From Desulfobulbaceae bacterium DB1 (GTDB lineage: Bacteria > Desulfobacterota > Desulfobulbia > Desulfobulbales > SURF-16): 64,000 bases of DNA. Below the pieces are notes generated by a model. It saw nothing but the letters and a program-made list of their open reading frames with translations, was not told the origin of the DNA and made no database searches. Shown piece by piece: positions 53,447 through 61,329 of the stretch (its first letter is position 1; each line of letters starts with the position of its first letter). A program made the translations under genes and the position numbers. The DNA is taken from positions 80,967 through 144,966 of the forward strand of contig MQUF01000001.1 in assembly GCA_001914235.1 (NCBI GenBank), written 5' to 3'.

Positions 53447-54848
53447 GTAAATACAATAAAGCGGCATATCTTTTATGAAGCAATCCAAACAAAATTCAGC
53501 ATCCAGTTTAAATAAAGGCAAGAAAATAGCCTTACAATTTATTATCCTCATGGGATTTGTCAGCCTGTTTGGAGACATAACATATGAAGGCGCAAGAAGT
53601 ATTAGCGGCCCTTATTTAGCCATGTTGGGTGCAAGCGCTTCCATTGTTGGTTTAGTAGCAGGACTTGGCGAATTAATCGGATATACATTACGTTTGATTT
53701 CTGGCTATGTTGCAGACCGCACTAAAGAATATTGGTCTATAACAATCGCAGGTTATGGATTGCTTTGCGCCATTCCCCTTGTAGCGCTTACCGATCATTG
53801 GGAAATAGCAGCTCTCCTTATCATCATGGAGCGCATAGGAAAAGGAATAAGAACTCCAGCAAGGGATGCAATTCTTTCCCACACTACAAAACAAGTTGGG
53901 CGAGGTTTTGGTTTCGGTCTACATGAAGCGCTTGACCAGATTGGAGCCATTATAGGACCTTTGATATTTTCTGCTGTTTTTTTTCTTAAAGGTGGTTATC
54001 TTGGAGGGTTTACCATTTTATGGATACCTGCTGTTTTGTGTCTAGTAATTCTTCTGTTAGCAAGAAATAAAATTCCCTCTCCAGTAGCACTTGAAACATC
54101 CCGTAATACAGATGGTCAAAAAAAAGCAGACGGCAAAAAAAAACTTTCAAGGACATTTTGGTTCTACGCTCTATTCACCTTTTTTAGTGTAGCAGGATTT
54201 GTCAATTTTCAAATAATCTCTTACCATTTTAAGATTCAATCAGTTGTATCAGAAACCCAGATTCCAATATTTTATGCAATTGCAATGGGAATGGATGCAT
54301 TGGTAGCCCTTGTTATCGGGAAAACATATGATAAAGTCGGACTGAAAACGCTGATAACGATTCCCTTGCTCACGCTTCCTATTCCATTCCTGGCATTTTC
54401 TAATAGTTACAATATGGCAATCATAACCGCTTTGCTTTGGGGTGCGGTGATGGGAGTACATGAAACGATAATGCGAGCGGCAATTGCCGATTTAGTTTCC
54501 ATAGAACATCGAGGATTTGCCTATGGTATCTTTAATACAATATACGGAGTGGCCTTGTTTGCTGGAAGCACTATTATGGGATTTGTTTATGATTTTTCCA
54601 TCCTGGATATAATTGCATTTACAGTAATAATGGAACTAATTTCATTGATAGTCTTTGTTTTACTCAGGAAAGAAATCTTATTATCTTGGAATAATGCCTA
54701 AATTAATAACGAGCGAACGCCTAACAAACGGATCAACTCTGACTGAAAAAGCAAAGCCGTTTTTAAAACAGACCCATTTTTGTCTTTGTAGTTCTTTTTC
54801 TATTTTAACCAGGTCTGTGTTGGCTTTTTCAGCAGGTTATCCGTGCCG
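53441..54848 (+). mobile_element. Integron gene cassette 2 (MFS cassette)
   Basis: Runs from the TTGGGC after the attC1 crossover to the G at 54848. Its circular form would give GTTGGGC opposite its R'' box GCCTAAC at 54719, complementary except for one wobble. It holds one AT-rich MFS gene with a short 30-base leader. Confidence 0.65.
53475..54701 (+). CDS. Major facilitator superfamily transporter, cassette-borne
   Basis: The 408-residue protein has 12 predicted hydrophobic helices in two halves joined by a basic loop (residues about 205-225, KKADGKKKLSR). The MFS loop signature is in SGYVADRTKEYWSITIAGYG, and GMDALVALVIGKTYDKVGLK is its second-half counterpart. Possible roles are drug or metabolite efflux, but no subfamily is recognised. 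Base composition is AT-rich like the Fic gene. Confidence 0.88.
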   Translation: MKQSKQNSASSLNKGKKIALQFIILMGFVSLFGDITYEGARSISGPYLAMLGASASIVGLVAGLGELIGYTLRLISGYVADRTKEYWSITIAGYGLLCAIPLVALTDHWEIAALLIIMERIGKGIRTPARDAILSHTTKQVGRGFGFGLHEALDQIGAIIGPLIFSAVFFLKGGYLGGFTILWIPAVLCLVILLLARNKIPSPVALETSRNTDGQKKADGKKKLSRTFWFYALFTFFSVAGFVNFQIISYHFKIQSVVSETQIPIFYAIAMGMDALVALVIGKTYDKVGLKTLITIPLLTLPIPFLAFSNSYNMAIITALLWGAVMGVHETIMRAAIADLVSIEHRGFAYGIFNTIYGVALFAGSTIMGFVYDFSILDIIAFTVIMELISLIVFVLLRKEILLSWNNA

Positions 54849-54854
54849 TTGTCT
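54719..54854 (+). other. attC-like site at the cassette / moeA junction
   Basis: R'' GCCTAAC at 54719-54725 is followed by AAACGGATCAACTCTGACTG and then AAAAAGC, a clear attC left arm. About 65 bases later GCTTTTTCAGCAGGTTATCC and GTGCCGTT (54823-54850) pair with it: ACGGAT, AAC, CTG and CTGAAAAAGC all match with small bulges. The expected R' (GTTRRRY) is instead GTTGTCT at 54848-54854, because the bases after the G^TT point belong to the moeA remnant. The 136-base length is within the attC range. Confidence 0.6.
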
Positions 54855-55210
54855 GTTTTGCACCATTCCTGGGGGATGACCTGATCCACCCGGTCAGGCA
54901 CAGTGCCGCCTGTCATGATCCGGTATGCTTCATTTTTCCTTTGGTTTGGAATGTCGATGCGGCCTGCGGCGATTTCTCCGGCAATGGGAAGTTGCCATGG
55001 GCCTGCCCCTTTGAGAACGGAGGCTTTTACGGCAAAGCCGTCCATGGTGGCTTGACGGAAATGGGGAACCGGCAGAGGGGAGCGGATGTCGGCAAAGGCG
55101 CACCTGTCCAGGCCGTCAAGAAGGCTGACCACCTCTTTCTTCCCGCCTTTGACATGACTTGCGATCAGTCGCTGCGCCTTTTTCAGGGTCAGGTCATTGT
55201 CAGCTGTCAC
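54849..55210 (-). pseudogene. moeA: MoeA molybdopterin molybdotransferase, 3'-truncated
   Basis: The first about 120 residues of MoeA are present (LTLKKAQRLIASHVKGGKKE, then PLPVPHFRQATMDGFAV, then EAYRIMTGGTVPDRVDQVIP). The normal length is near 400. Similarity ends around VIPQEWCKTD, exactly at the G^TT point of the attC-like site at 54848/54849; the frame runs on to a stop at 54800 inside the cassette end. The GTG start at 55210 has GGAG about 8 bases upstream and overlaps mobA by 11 bases. The domain that inserts molybdate is lost. Confidence 0.8.
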
Positions 55211-55811
55211 GTTCTTTCTCCAGGAGAATCTTGAGATCATCCGTCCGGTTGATGTTGTGAAAGGTAAGGAGGTCGCAGGTCAAAGGAAGGATTTCCGTTT
55301 CACTTATCTTGAGCAAATTCAGTTGCTGCAAAGCAAGCCGTATTTTACCCTGTCCCGCGGCCAGTTGTTTTTCAATAACGGGCAGACAGCTTTTGCGGTA
55401 GACGGCAAAGAGCGGTTCCGGGCCTGTCTGGAGCCAGGGAAGGGCGACGTCCCAATCGCCCGGCATGTTGCAGAGAGAGGTGATGAGTCCCGCGTTGATG
55501 CGGGGCATGTCGCAGGCGACGACAAATGCCTGCTCGGTTTGTATGGTCTGCAGGGCGGCGTGGATGCCGGCCAGGGGGCCCTGGCCCGGATGGATATCGC
55601 CTGCCATGGGCCAGCCGAGAAAACGGTAGGTTTCCGGGGTGTTAGTCACCAGCAGCAAGTGGGTGAAAATCTGTGACAGAACGTCGGCCGCATGGACGAT
55701 GATCGGGCGGCCGTCCAGCATGGCCAGGGCCTTGTTGCTGCCGAAACGCGAGCTTGCCCCGCCTGCCAGGATAACCCCGGTGGTGCTTGCGGCAATTGCA
55801 TCGGGAGCCAT
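55200..55811 (-). CDS. mobA: Molybdenum cofactor guanylyltransferase
   Basis: The 203-residue enzyme adds GMP to molybdopterin to make MGD or bis-MGD, the form used by DMSO-reductase-family enzymes. The nucleotide loop is ILAGGASSRFGSNKALAML, and the central FVVACDMPRINAGLI holds the metal-binding Asp. It follows the HIT gene by 2 bases and overlaps the moeA remnant, forming a HIT-mobA-moeA operon. Confidence 0.93.
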   Translation of the reverse strand: MAPDAIAASTTGVILAGGASSRFGSNKALAMLDGRPIIVHAADVLSQIFTHLLLVTNTPETYRFLGWPMAGDIHPGQGPLAGIHAALQTIQTEQAFVVACDMPRINAGLITSLCNMPGDWDVALPWLQTGPEPLFAVYRKSCLPVIEKQLAAGQGKIRLALQQLNLLKISETEILPLTCDLLTFHNINRTDDLKILLEKERDS

Positions 55812-55813
55812 GC

Positions 55814-56158
55814 TCAGCCCGGCGGCCAGTTCATGGCTCGGCCGCCGAGGATATGCATGTGGATGTGGAAAACCGTCTGGCCCGCGCCCGCCCCGTTGTT
55901 GAAGACCACCCGGAAGTCGTCGCCGATGCCGTTTTCCCCGGCAATGGCCGCGCCGACCCGTATCACCTTGCCGATGAGCTGCTCATCCTCTTCGGTCATG
56001 GCGGCCGGGCCGCTGATATGTTTTTTGGGGATGACGAGAAAATGCTTCGGTGCCTGGGGAGCGATATCCCAGAAGGCCAGAACCTCGTCGTCCTCGTAAA
56101 TTTTCTTGGCGGGGATGTCACCCTTGATGATTTTGCAGAACAGGCAGTTTTCGTTCAT
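55814..56158 (-). CDS. HIT family (histidine triad, HinT-like) nucleotide hydrolase
   Basis: The 114-residue HIT protein has the N-terminal ENCLFCKIIKGDIPAKKIYE and the catalytic triad QTVFHIHMHILGG (HxHxH). Members hydrolyse nucleoside phosphoramidates such as aminoacyl-AMP. GGAGCC lies 5 bases before the ATG. It is the first gene of the mobA operon; a functional link to molybdenum cofactor synthesis is not established. Confidence 0.93.
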   Translation of the reverse strand: MNENCLFCKIIKGDIPAKKIYEDDEVLAFWDIAPQAPKHFLVIPKKHISGPAAMTEEDEQLIGKVIRVGAAIAGENGIGDDFRVVFNNGAGAGQTVFHIHMHILGGRAMNWPPG

Positions 56159-56178
56159 AGCGGCTCCATGTCGTGTGT

Positions 56179-56216
<38 letters not shown>

Positions 56217-56298
56217 AAATGTACTGAAGCGGAAGCCCCCTGTCAAGGATTGAGAAGGGAACAGGGAAGGCCGCCGGATTTTTTCCCGGCCATCGGGC

Positions 56299-56327
56299 TT
56301 GACTCTTCCGTGACGTTCTAGTATGTA
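56299..56327 (+). promoter_or_regulatory. Putative promoter of the B12 operon
   Basis: TTGACT at 56299-56304, a 17-base spacer and TATGTA at 56322-56327, immediately upstream of the riboswitch. Called by eye. Confidence 0.5.
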
Positions 56328-56329
56328 AT

Positions 56330-56500
56330 CAGAAAATACGATCAGGACAGGGAACCGCCGTGCAAATCGGGGACGGGCCCGCCGCTGTGACCGGTGACGA
56401 TATTCGCATTGTGCCACTGCCCGTAGAGAGCTGCGGGCGGGAAGGCGTGAATGGAGGATGAACCGGGAGTCAGAATACCTGCCGGATCGGATGGCGCGCT
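56330..56500 (+). ncRNA. Cobalamin (B12) riboswitch
   Basis: The leader shows the layout of the cobalamin aptamer: a GACAGGGAACCGCCGTG-like upstream arm at 56345 onward, a GC-rich peripheral stem region (GGGGACGGGCCCGCCGCTGTG), a CACTGCCCG...GCGGGAAGGCG stem, and the B12 box GGGAGTCAGAATACCTGCC at 56465-56483. A strong terminator follows 50 bases later. Cobalamin binding should switch off the downstream cobT-cobDQ-cbiB-bzaF genes. Ends are approximate. Confidence 0.9.
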
Positions 56501-56547
56501 CGATACGAGGTGATATCGAGGCATGTGGTCTCGTGGATAAAATTGGG

Positions 56548-56588
56548 AAATCCCCGGATCGTTCTTGAACGATCCGGGGATTTTTTTT
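56548..56588 (+). terminator. Riboswitch-associated rho-independent terminator
   Basis: A perfect 17-bp stem beginning AAATCCCCGGATCGTTC at 56548 with a 2-base loop and its complement, running into eight T at 56581-56588. It lies 22 bases before cobT, so transcription-level control by the riboswitch is the natural reading. Confidence 0.93.
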
Positions 56589-56609
56589 GCCCGGTTGCGG
56601 GGAGGCAGT

Positions 56610-57674
56610 ATGGATTTACTTGAAAAAACAATGGGTTCGATCACCAGGCAGGATGATTTATGGCGGGCGAACGCCCGGCAGCGGCTCGATAATCTCTGCC
56701 TGCCGCACTGGTCACTGGGCCGCCTGATGGATCTGGCCCTTGATCTGGCCGGCATGACCCGGTCCATGACCCCGGCGGTAAAGCGCAAGGCCATCATCAC
56801 CATGGCCGGTGACCATGGGGTGGTGGCCGAAGGGGTAAGCAAATTCCCACAGGAGGTGACGCCGCAGATGGTGGCGAATTTCGTGCGGGGCGGGGCGGGC
56901 ATCAATGCCCTGGCCCGGCAGTGCGGCGCCCGGGTGGTGGTGGTTGACATGGGGGTGGCGGCGGATTTGCGCCATCTCGCCCAAGCCGGAAAAATCATTG
57001 ACCGTAAGATCGGTCACGGCACGGCCAACATTGCCGAAGGTCCGGCCATGAGCCGGGAGCAGGCGGTGGCGGCAATCGAGGCGGGGATTGAAATCGCCGC
57101 TCAGCTTGGTCCGGACACCGACATCTTCGGCACCGGCGACATGGGCATCGGCAACACCACCCCCAGCACCGCCATTCTCGCAGCCCTGACCGGGGCCGAG
57201 GTTGATACCGTCTGCGGCCGGGGCACCGGCCTTGATGACAAGCAGCTGACACACAAGATCGGGGTGATCAAAAGGAGTCTTGCCGTCAACCGGCCGAACC
57301 CGGATGATGCCCTGGATGTGCTGGCCAGGGTGGGCGGCTTTGAAATCGGCGGCATCGCGGGGATTATCCTCGGGGCCGCGGCCCAGAAGAAACCGGTGGT
57401 GGTGGACGGTTTTATTTCCACGGCCGGTGCGCTCATCGCCCACGGCCTCAAGCCCGAGGTGCGGGACTATATCATCGCCGCCCACCGCAGCATGGAGCCG
57501 GGCCATCGGCTCATGCAGCAGCGGCTCGGGGTGGAACCATTGCTTGATCTCAACATGCGCCTGGGCGAGGGCACCGGCGCCGCCCTGGCCATGAACGTGG
57601 TGGAGGCGGCGGTGCATGTGCTCACCGATATTGCCACCTTTGCCGAAGCAGCGGTGTCCGAGGCGGATAAATAG
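56610..57674 (+). CDS. cobT: Nicotinate-nucleotide--dimethylbenzimidazole phosphoribosyltransferase
   Basis: The 354-residue enzyme activates the lower ligand base of cobamides to its alpha-ribotide. Family marks: [32 protein letters not shown] and the late [17 protein letters not shown] with the catalytic Glu. GGGGAGG before the ATG at 56610 decides the start; a TTG at 56565 lies inside the terminator stem. It is the first gene behind the B12 riboswitch. Confidence 0.96.
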   Translation: MDLLEKTMGSITRQDDLWRANARQRLDNLCLPHWSLGRLMDLALDLAGMTRSMTPAVKRKAIITMAGDHGVVAEGVSKFPQEVTPQMVANFVRGGAGINALARQCGARVVVVDMGVAADLRHLAQAGKIIDRKIGHGTANIAEGPAMSREQAVAAIEAGIEIAAQLGPDTDIFGTGDMGIGNTTPSTAILAALTGAEVDTVCGRGTGLDDKQLTHKIGVIKRSLAVNRPNPDDALDVLARVGGFEIGGIAGIILGAAAQKKPVVVDGFISTAGALIAHGLKPEVRDYIIAAHRSMEPGHRLMQQRLGVEPLLDLNMRLGEGTGAALAMNVVEAAVHVLTDIATFAEAAVSEADK

Positions 57675-57691
57675 AGGCCAGGGGAAAAAGA

Positions 57692-60256
57692 ATGTCGAGA
57701 ACAGCCGCAGATGGGGCAAAGGCTAAAGGCGCGGTGATTGATTTCGGTTTCATGGGAAACCCGCTGGGCCCGCCGGAAACCCTGCGCCGCATCATCAGCC
57801 GGAGTGTTGAACTGCTTTGCCGGTATCCCGACCAGTCGGACGGGGCGCTGGCCCAGGTCATTGCCGGAGAGCCGGGGGTGGCGGCTAAACGGGTGGTGAC
57901 GGGCTGCGGAGCCACGGAACTGCTTTCCCTCATTCCTCGGGTTCTGGACCGGCCGCGGGCCATTATCCCGCTGCCCGCCCCGGCGATGTATGCCGCCGCC
58001 TGCCGCCGGGCGGGCATGGAAACGGTTTGTCCGGTTCTGGGTGACGAGTCTGATTTCCGTCCGCGTCTCGGGCGACTTGCCTCGCTGCTGCGGGGCGATG
58101 AAATTGTCTTTCTCGGCCAGCCCAACGACCCCATCGGCCGCACCATACCCCGCGATGAGCTGCTGCGCCTGGTGAATGAATGTGCCGAGACCTTTTTTGT
58201 TCTGGATGAGTCTTTAGCCGATTTTGTCGCGGACTATCACTCCCTGGCCGGGGTTGATGCGGCGAATCTGCTGGTGGTGCGGTCGCTGTCGAAATTCTTT
58301 GCCGTGCCCGGCCTGCGCATCGGTTTCTGTTGCGCGGACACCACGATCTGTTCGCGCTTGCGGGAGCAGATCGTCTCCTGCGTCGGCAACCCCATGGCCG
58401 CCGAGGTGGGCCGGGCCTTTCTCGCCGATGCAAAATACATCGCGGAGAGCCGGGAAACGGTGGCCCGATTGCGGCAAGGCCTGACGGAAAAGCTTTCCCG
58501 CCTGCCCGGCCTGACCGTTTTTCCGGGGGAGGCCAATTTTCTGCTGATCCGCATTGACGGCGGGAAAATGACCGCCTCAACGCTGCGGGAAAAGTTGCGG
58601 GCCGAGTCAATTGAAATCAACGACAGCGGGGTGGATTTTTCCGGTCTGCCGGAAAACGGCTCTTTCTTTTTCCGCGTGGCGGTGCGGCGGGAGGAGGACA
58701 ACGAGCAGTTGGTCGCGGCCCTGGAGAAACTCTTGCACGGCGCTCCCCGCAAGACGCCGTCGCGCCGCACCCCCAGCCTCATGCTGCAGGGCACTGCCTC
58801 CAACGCCGGCAAATCGGTGCTGACCGCGGCGCTCTGCCGCATCCTCCTGCAGGACGGGCTGCGGGTGGCACCGTTCAAGGCCCAGAACATGTCGCTCAAC
58901 TCCTATGTCACCCGGGACGGCCTGGAGATGGGGCGGGCCCAGGTGGTGCAGGCCCAGGCCGCTCGCCTTGATCCGGACGTGCGGATGAATCCGGTGCTGC
59001 TGAAACCCTCCAGCGAGGTGGGCAGTCAGGTCATTGTCAACGGCCGGCCGGTGGCCAATATGACTATCAATCAGTACGTCGCCTACAAACCGCGAGCCTG
59101 GCAGGCTGCGTGCGCCGCCTACGACTCGCTGGCCCAGGAATACGACGCGGTGATCCTGGAAGGGGCGGGCAGTCCGGGCGAGGTCAACCTCAAGCATCAC
59201 GACATCGTCAACATGCGCATGGCCCGTTATGCCGGTGCGCCGGTGCTGCTGGTGGGCGATATCGACCGGGGCGGGGTCTTTGCCTCCTTTGTCGGCATCA
59301 TGGAGGTGCTGGCCGAATGGGAGCGGGAACTGGTGGCCGGTTTTGTCGTCAATCGCTTTCGGGGCACCGAATCGCTGCTGCAGGATGCCTTTGACTATAC
59401 CCTGGCCCATACGGGGCGGCCGGTGCTGGGCGTTGTGCCGTATCTGCCCGGGCTCGGGCTGCCGGAAGAGGATTCGGTCGGTTTCAAGGCCGGGCTTTAT
59501 GAAAGAAGCGCGCCGTCCGGCGATCACGTGGAGATTGCCCTGATCGATCTGCCCCATATCTCCAATTTTACCGATTTCGAGCCCTTTCTGGCGGAGCCGG
59601 ATGTTCATCTGCGCATCATCAGAAAGCCCGCTGATCTGGAAGCGGTGCGGGGGCAGGTGGCGGCTCTTCTGCTGCCCGGCAGCAAGAATGTCATGACCGA
59701 TCTCGATTACCTGGTGGAGAGCGGTCTGGCTGACCTCATCCGCCGCATGGCCGGGGAGGGCGGAGTGGAGATTGCCGGTATCTGCGGCGGCTTCCAGATG
59801 CTGGGGAGTCATATCAACGACCCGCATGGGCTTGAGTCAGCGGGCAAAACCATTCCCGGCCTCGGCCTGCTGCCGCTCGCCACCACCCTGGAACCGGATA
59901 AGACCCTGACCCGCCGCAGCGCGGTGCATGAGGAATCCGGGCTTGCGGTGCACGGCTATGAGATCCATCATGGCCGCACCAGCTCCAATCTGCGTCAGAT
60001 CCTTGCGGGGGTGGAAGGGGAGCGTATCTGTGCCGCCTCGGCAAACGGCATGGTCTGGGGCAGCTATCTGCACGGCATCTTTGACGCCGACCCCTTCCGC
60101 CGCTGGTTCATCGACCGCCTGCGTGAGCGGCGCGGCCTTGCTCCCCAAGGGCGGGTGCTGGCCGCCTATGACTTGGAGCCCGCCTTTGACCGGCTGGCCG
60201 ACATCGTCCGCCGGGGGATTGACATGAAAGCGATTTACCGGCTGCTTGGTCTCTGA
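57692..60256 (+). CDS. Fusion of CobD-type threonine-phosphate decarboxylase and cobyric acid synthase
   Basis: An 854-residue bifunctional protein. Residues about 1-355 are a PLP-dependent HisC/CobD-type enzyme ([38 protein letters not shown] with the PLP Lys near 200), expected to make aminopropanol phosphate for the nucleotide loop. Residues about 365-854 are CobQ/CbiP: Walker A-like [23 protein letters not shown], and a glutamine amidotransferase with Cys in [13 protein letters not shown] and His in [13 protein letters not shown]. It amidates the corrin side chains. The next gene overlaps by 1 base. Fusing the linker-making and preceding amidation steps is unusual. Confidence 0.92.
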   Translation: MSRTAADGAKAKGAVIDFGFMGNPLGPPETLRRIISRSVELLCRYPDQSDGALAQVIAGEPGVAAKRVVTGCGATELLSLIPRVLDRPRAIIPLPAPAMYAAACRRAGMETVCPVLGDESDFRPRLGRLASLLRGDEIVFLGQPNDPIGRTIPRDELLRLVNECAETFFVLDESLADFVADYHSLAGVDAANLLVVRSLSKFFAVPGLRIGFCCADTTICSRLREQIVSCVGNPMAAEVGRAFLADAKYIAESRETVARLRQGLTEKLSRLPGLTVFPGEANFLLIRIDGGKMTASTLREKLRAESIEINDSGVDFSGLPENGSFFFRVAVRREEDNEQLVAALEKLLHGAPRKTPSRRTPSLMLQGTASNAGKSVLTAALCRILLQDGLRVAPFKAQNMSLNSYVTRDGLEMGRAQVVQAQAARLDPDVRMNPVLLKPSSEVGSQVIVNGRPVANMTINQYVAYKPRAWQAACAAYDSLAQEYDAVILEGAGSPGEVNLKHHDIVNMRMARYAGAPVLLVGDIDRGGVFASFVGIMEVLAEWERELVAGFVVNRFRGTESLLQDAFDYTLAHTGRPVLGVVPYLPGLGLPEEDSVGFKAGLYERSAPSGDHVEIALIDLPHISNFTDFEPFLAEPDVHLRIIRKPADLEAVRGQVAALLLPGSKNVMTDLDYLVESGLADLIRRMAGEGGVEIAGICGGFQMLGSHINDPHGLESAGKTIPGLGLLPLATTLEPDKTLTRRSAVHEESGLAVHGYEIHHGRTSSNLRQILAGVEGERICAASANGMVWGSYLHGIFDADPFRRWFIDRLRERRGLAPQGRVLAAYDLEPAFDRLADIVRRGIDMKAIYRLLGL

Positions 60257-61203
60257 TGACGCTTCTTTCCCAGATCATCGCCGCCCTGCTGCTCGATGCC
60301 CTGCTCGGCGACCCGCGCTCTCTGCCCCATCCGGTGCGGTTGATCGGCGCGCTTGCCGCTTGGGCGGAAAAGGGCTGCCGCAGGCTTATCGTTCATGAAC
60401 GGCTGGCCGGGATTGCGGCGGTTGCCGTGGTCCTGACCGGCACCGGGCTGACGGGCTGGGGTCTTATCCGCCTGGCTGCCCTTTTTCATCCCCTGGCCGG
60501 TGACGCGGTTGCCGTGCTGCTGCTTTATTTCTGCTTTGCCGCCCGGGATCTGGCCGACCACAGCCGGGCCGTGGCCCGCGCCCTGAATGCCGGAGATATC
60601 CCCATGGCGCGCCGCAAAGTGGCGATGATCGTCGGCCGGGACACGGAAGGGCTGGACGAGGCGGGCATTGTCCGGGCCACGGTGGAAAGCGTGGCGGAAA
60701 ACATCGTTGACGGCGTCACCGCCCCGCTTTTCTATGCCTTTGTCGGCGGGCCGGTGGCGGCACTTGTTTATAAGGCGATCAATACCCTGGATTCCACCTT
60801 CGGCTATAAAAACGAGCGCTACCTGCGCTTCGGCTGGGCCGCGGCCCGGCTCGACGACGCAGCCAATTTCCTGCCCGCCCGTCTTTCCGGGCTGATCGCG
60901 GTGGTGGCCGCCTTTTTGCTCGGCGAAAACGGCAGAGGGGCCTGGCGCATCTTGCGGCGGGACCGGCTGGCCCATGCCAGCCCCAATTCCGGCCACACCG
61001 AGGCGGCGGTGGCCGGGGCCTTGGGCCTGCGGTTGGGCGGGGTGAACAGCTATTTCGGCAAACCGCTGGCAAAGCCCTTTATCGGCGAGCCGCTGCATGA
61101 GCCAAAGTCAGGTCACATCAATCGTGCCAACCGGTTGCTTGCGGCAACCACCGTTTTGGCCGTGCTCCTGCTCGCGGCAATCAGGTTTTTTGTTGCCCCA
61201 TGA
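60256..61203 (+). CDS. cbiB: Adenosylcobinamide-phosphate synthase
   Basis: The 315-residue membrane protein attaches aminopropanol (phosphate) to cobyric acid. It starts SQIIAALLLDALLGDPRSLP, with the conserved HPVRLIGAL, then VAENIVDGVTAPLFYAFVGG and NTLDSTFGYKNERY. Four to five hydrophobic segments are seen. It is coupled to the preceding fusion by TGATG and uses that protein's two products, which explains the gene order. Confidence 0.95.
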   Translation: MTLLSQIIAALLLDALLGDPRSLPHPVRLIGALAAWAEKGCRRLIVHERLAGIAAVAVVLTGTGLTGWGLIRLAALFHPLAGDAVAVLLLYFCFAARDLADHSRAVARALNAGDIPMARRKVAMIVGRDTEGLDEAGIVRATVESVAENIVDGVTAPLFYAFVGGPVAALVYKAINTLDSTFGYKNERYLRFGWAAARLDDAANFLPARLSGLIAVVAAFLLGENGRGAWRILRRDRLAHASPNSGHTEAAVAGALGLRLGGVNSYFGKPLAKPFIGEPLHEPKSGHINRANRLLAATTVLAVLLLAAIRFFVAP

Positions 61204-61218
61204 CTGAACCCGTTTTCA

Positions 61219-61294
61219 CCACGGAGCGCGCAGAGGGCACAGAGAAATTCTTTTATGGCAAACAAAATCTCTGTGTGCTTTGCGCGCTCCGTGG
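61219..61294. repeat. 27-bp inverted repeat between cbiB and bzaF
   Basis: Arms CCACGGAGCGCGCAGAGGGC(ACAGAGA) at 61219-61245 and 61268-61294 match at 24 of 27 positions, with a 22-base loop. There is no T tract. Repeats of the CCACGGAG...CACAGAG type are scattered in many environmental genomes, so this may be a dispersed element; it may also limit read-through into bzaF. Confidence 0.8.
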
Positions 61295-61329
61295 TTCATT
61301 TTTTCATCATTACTGCAAAGGAATTTTTC

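Noticed and set aside
58607..59827. 406-codon frame antisense to the cobD-cobQ fusion
   Set aside because: Shadow frame with no recognisable domain, opposite intact catalytic motifs.
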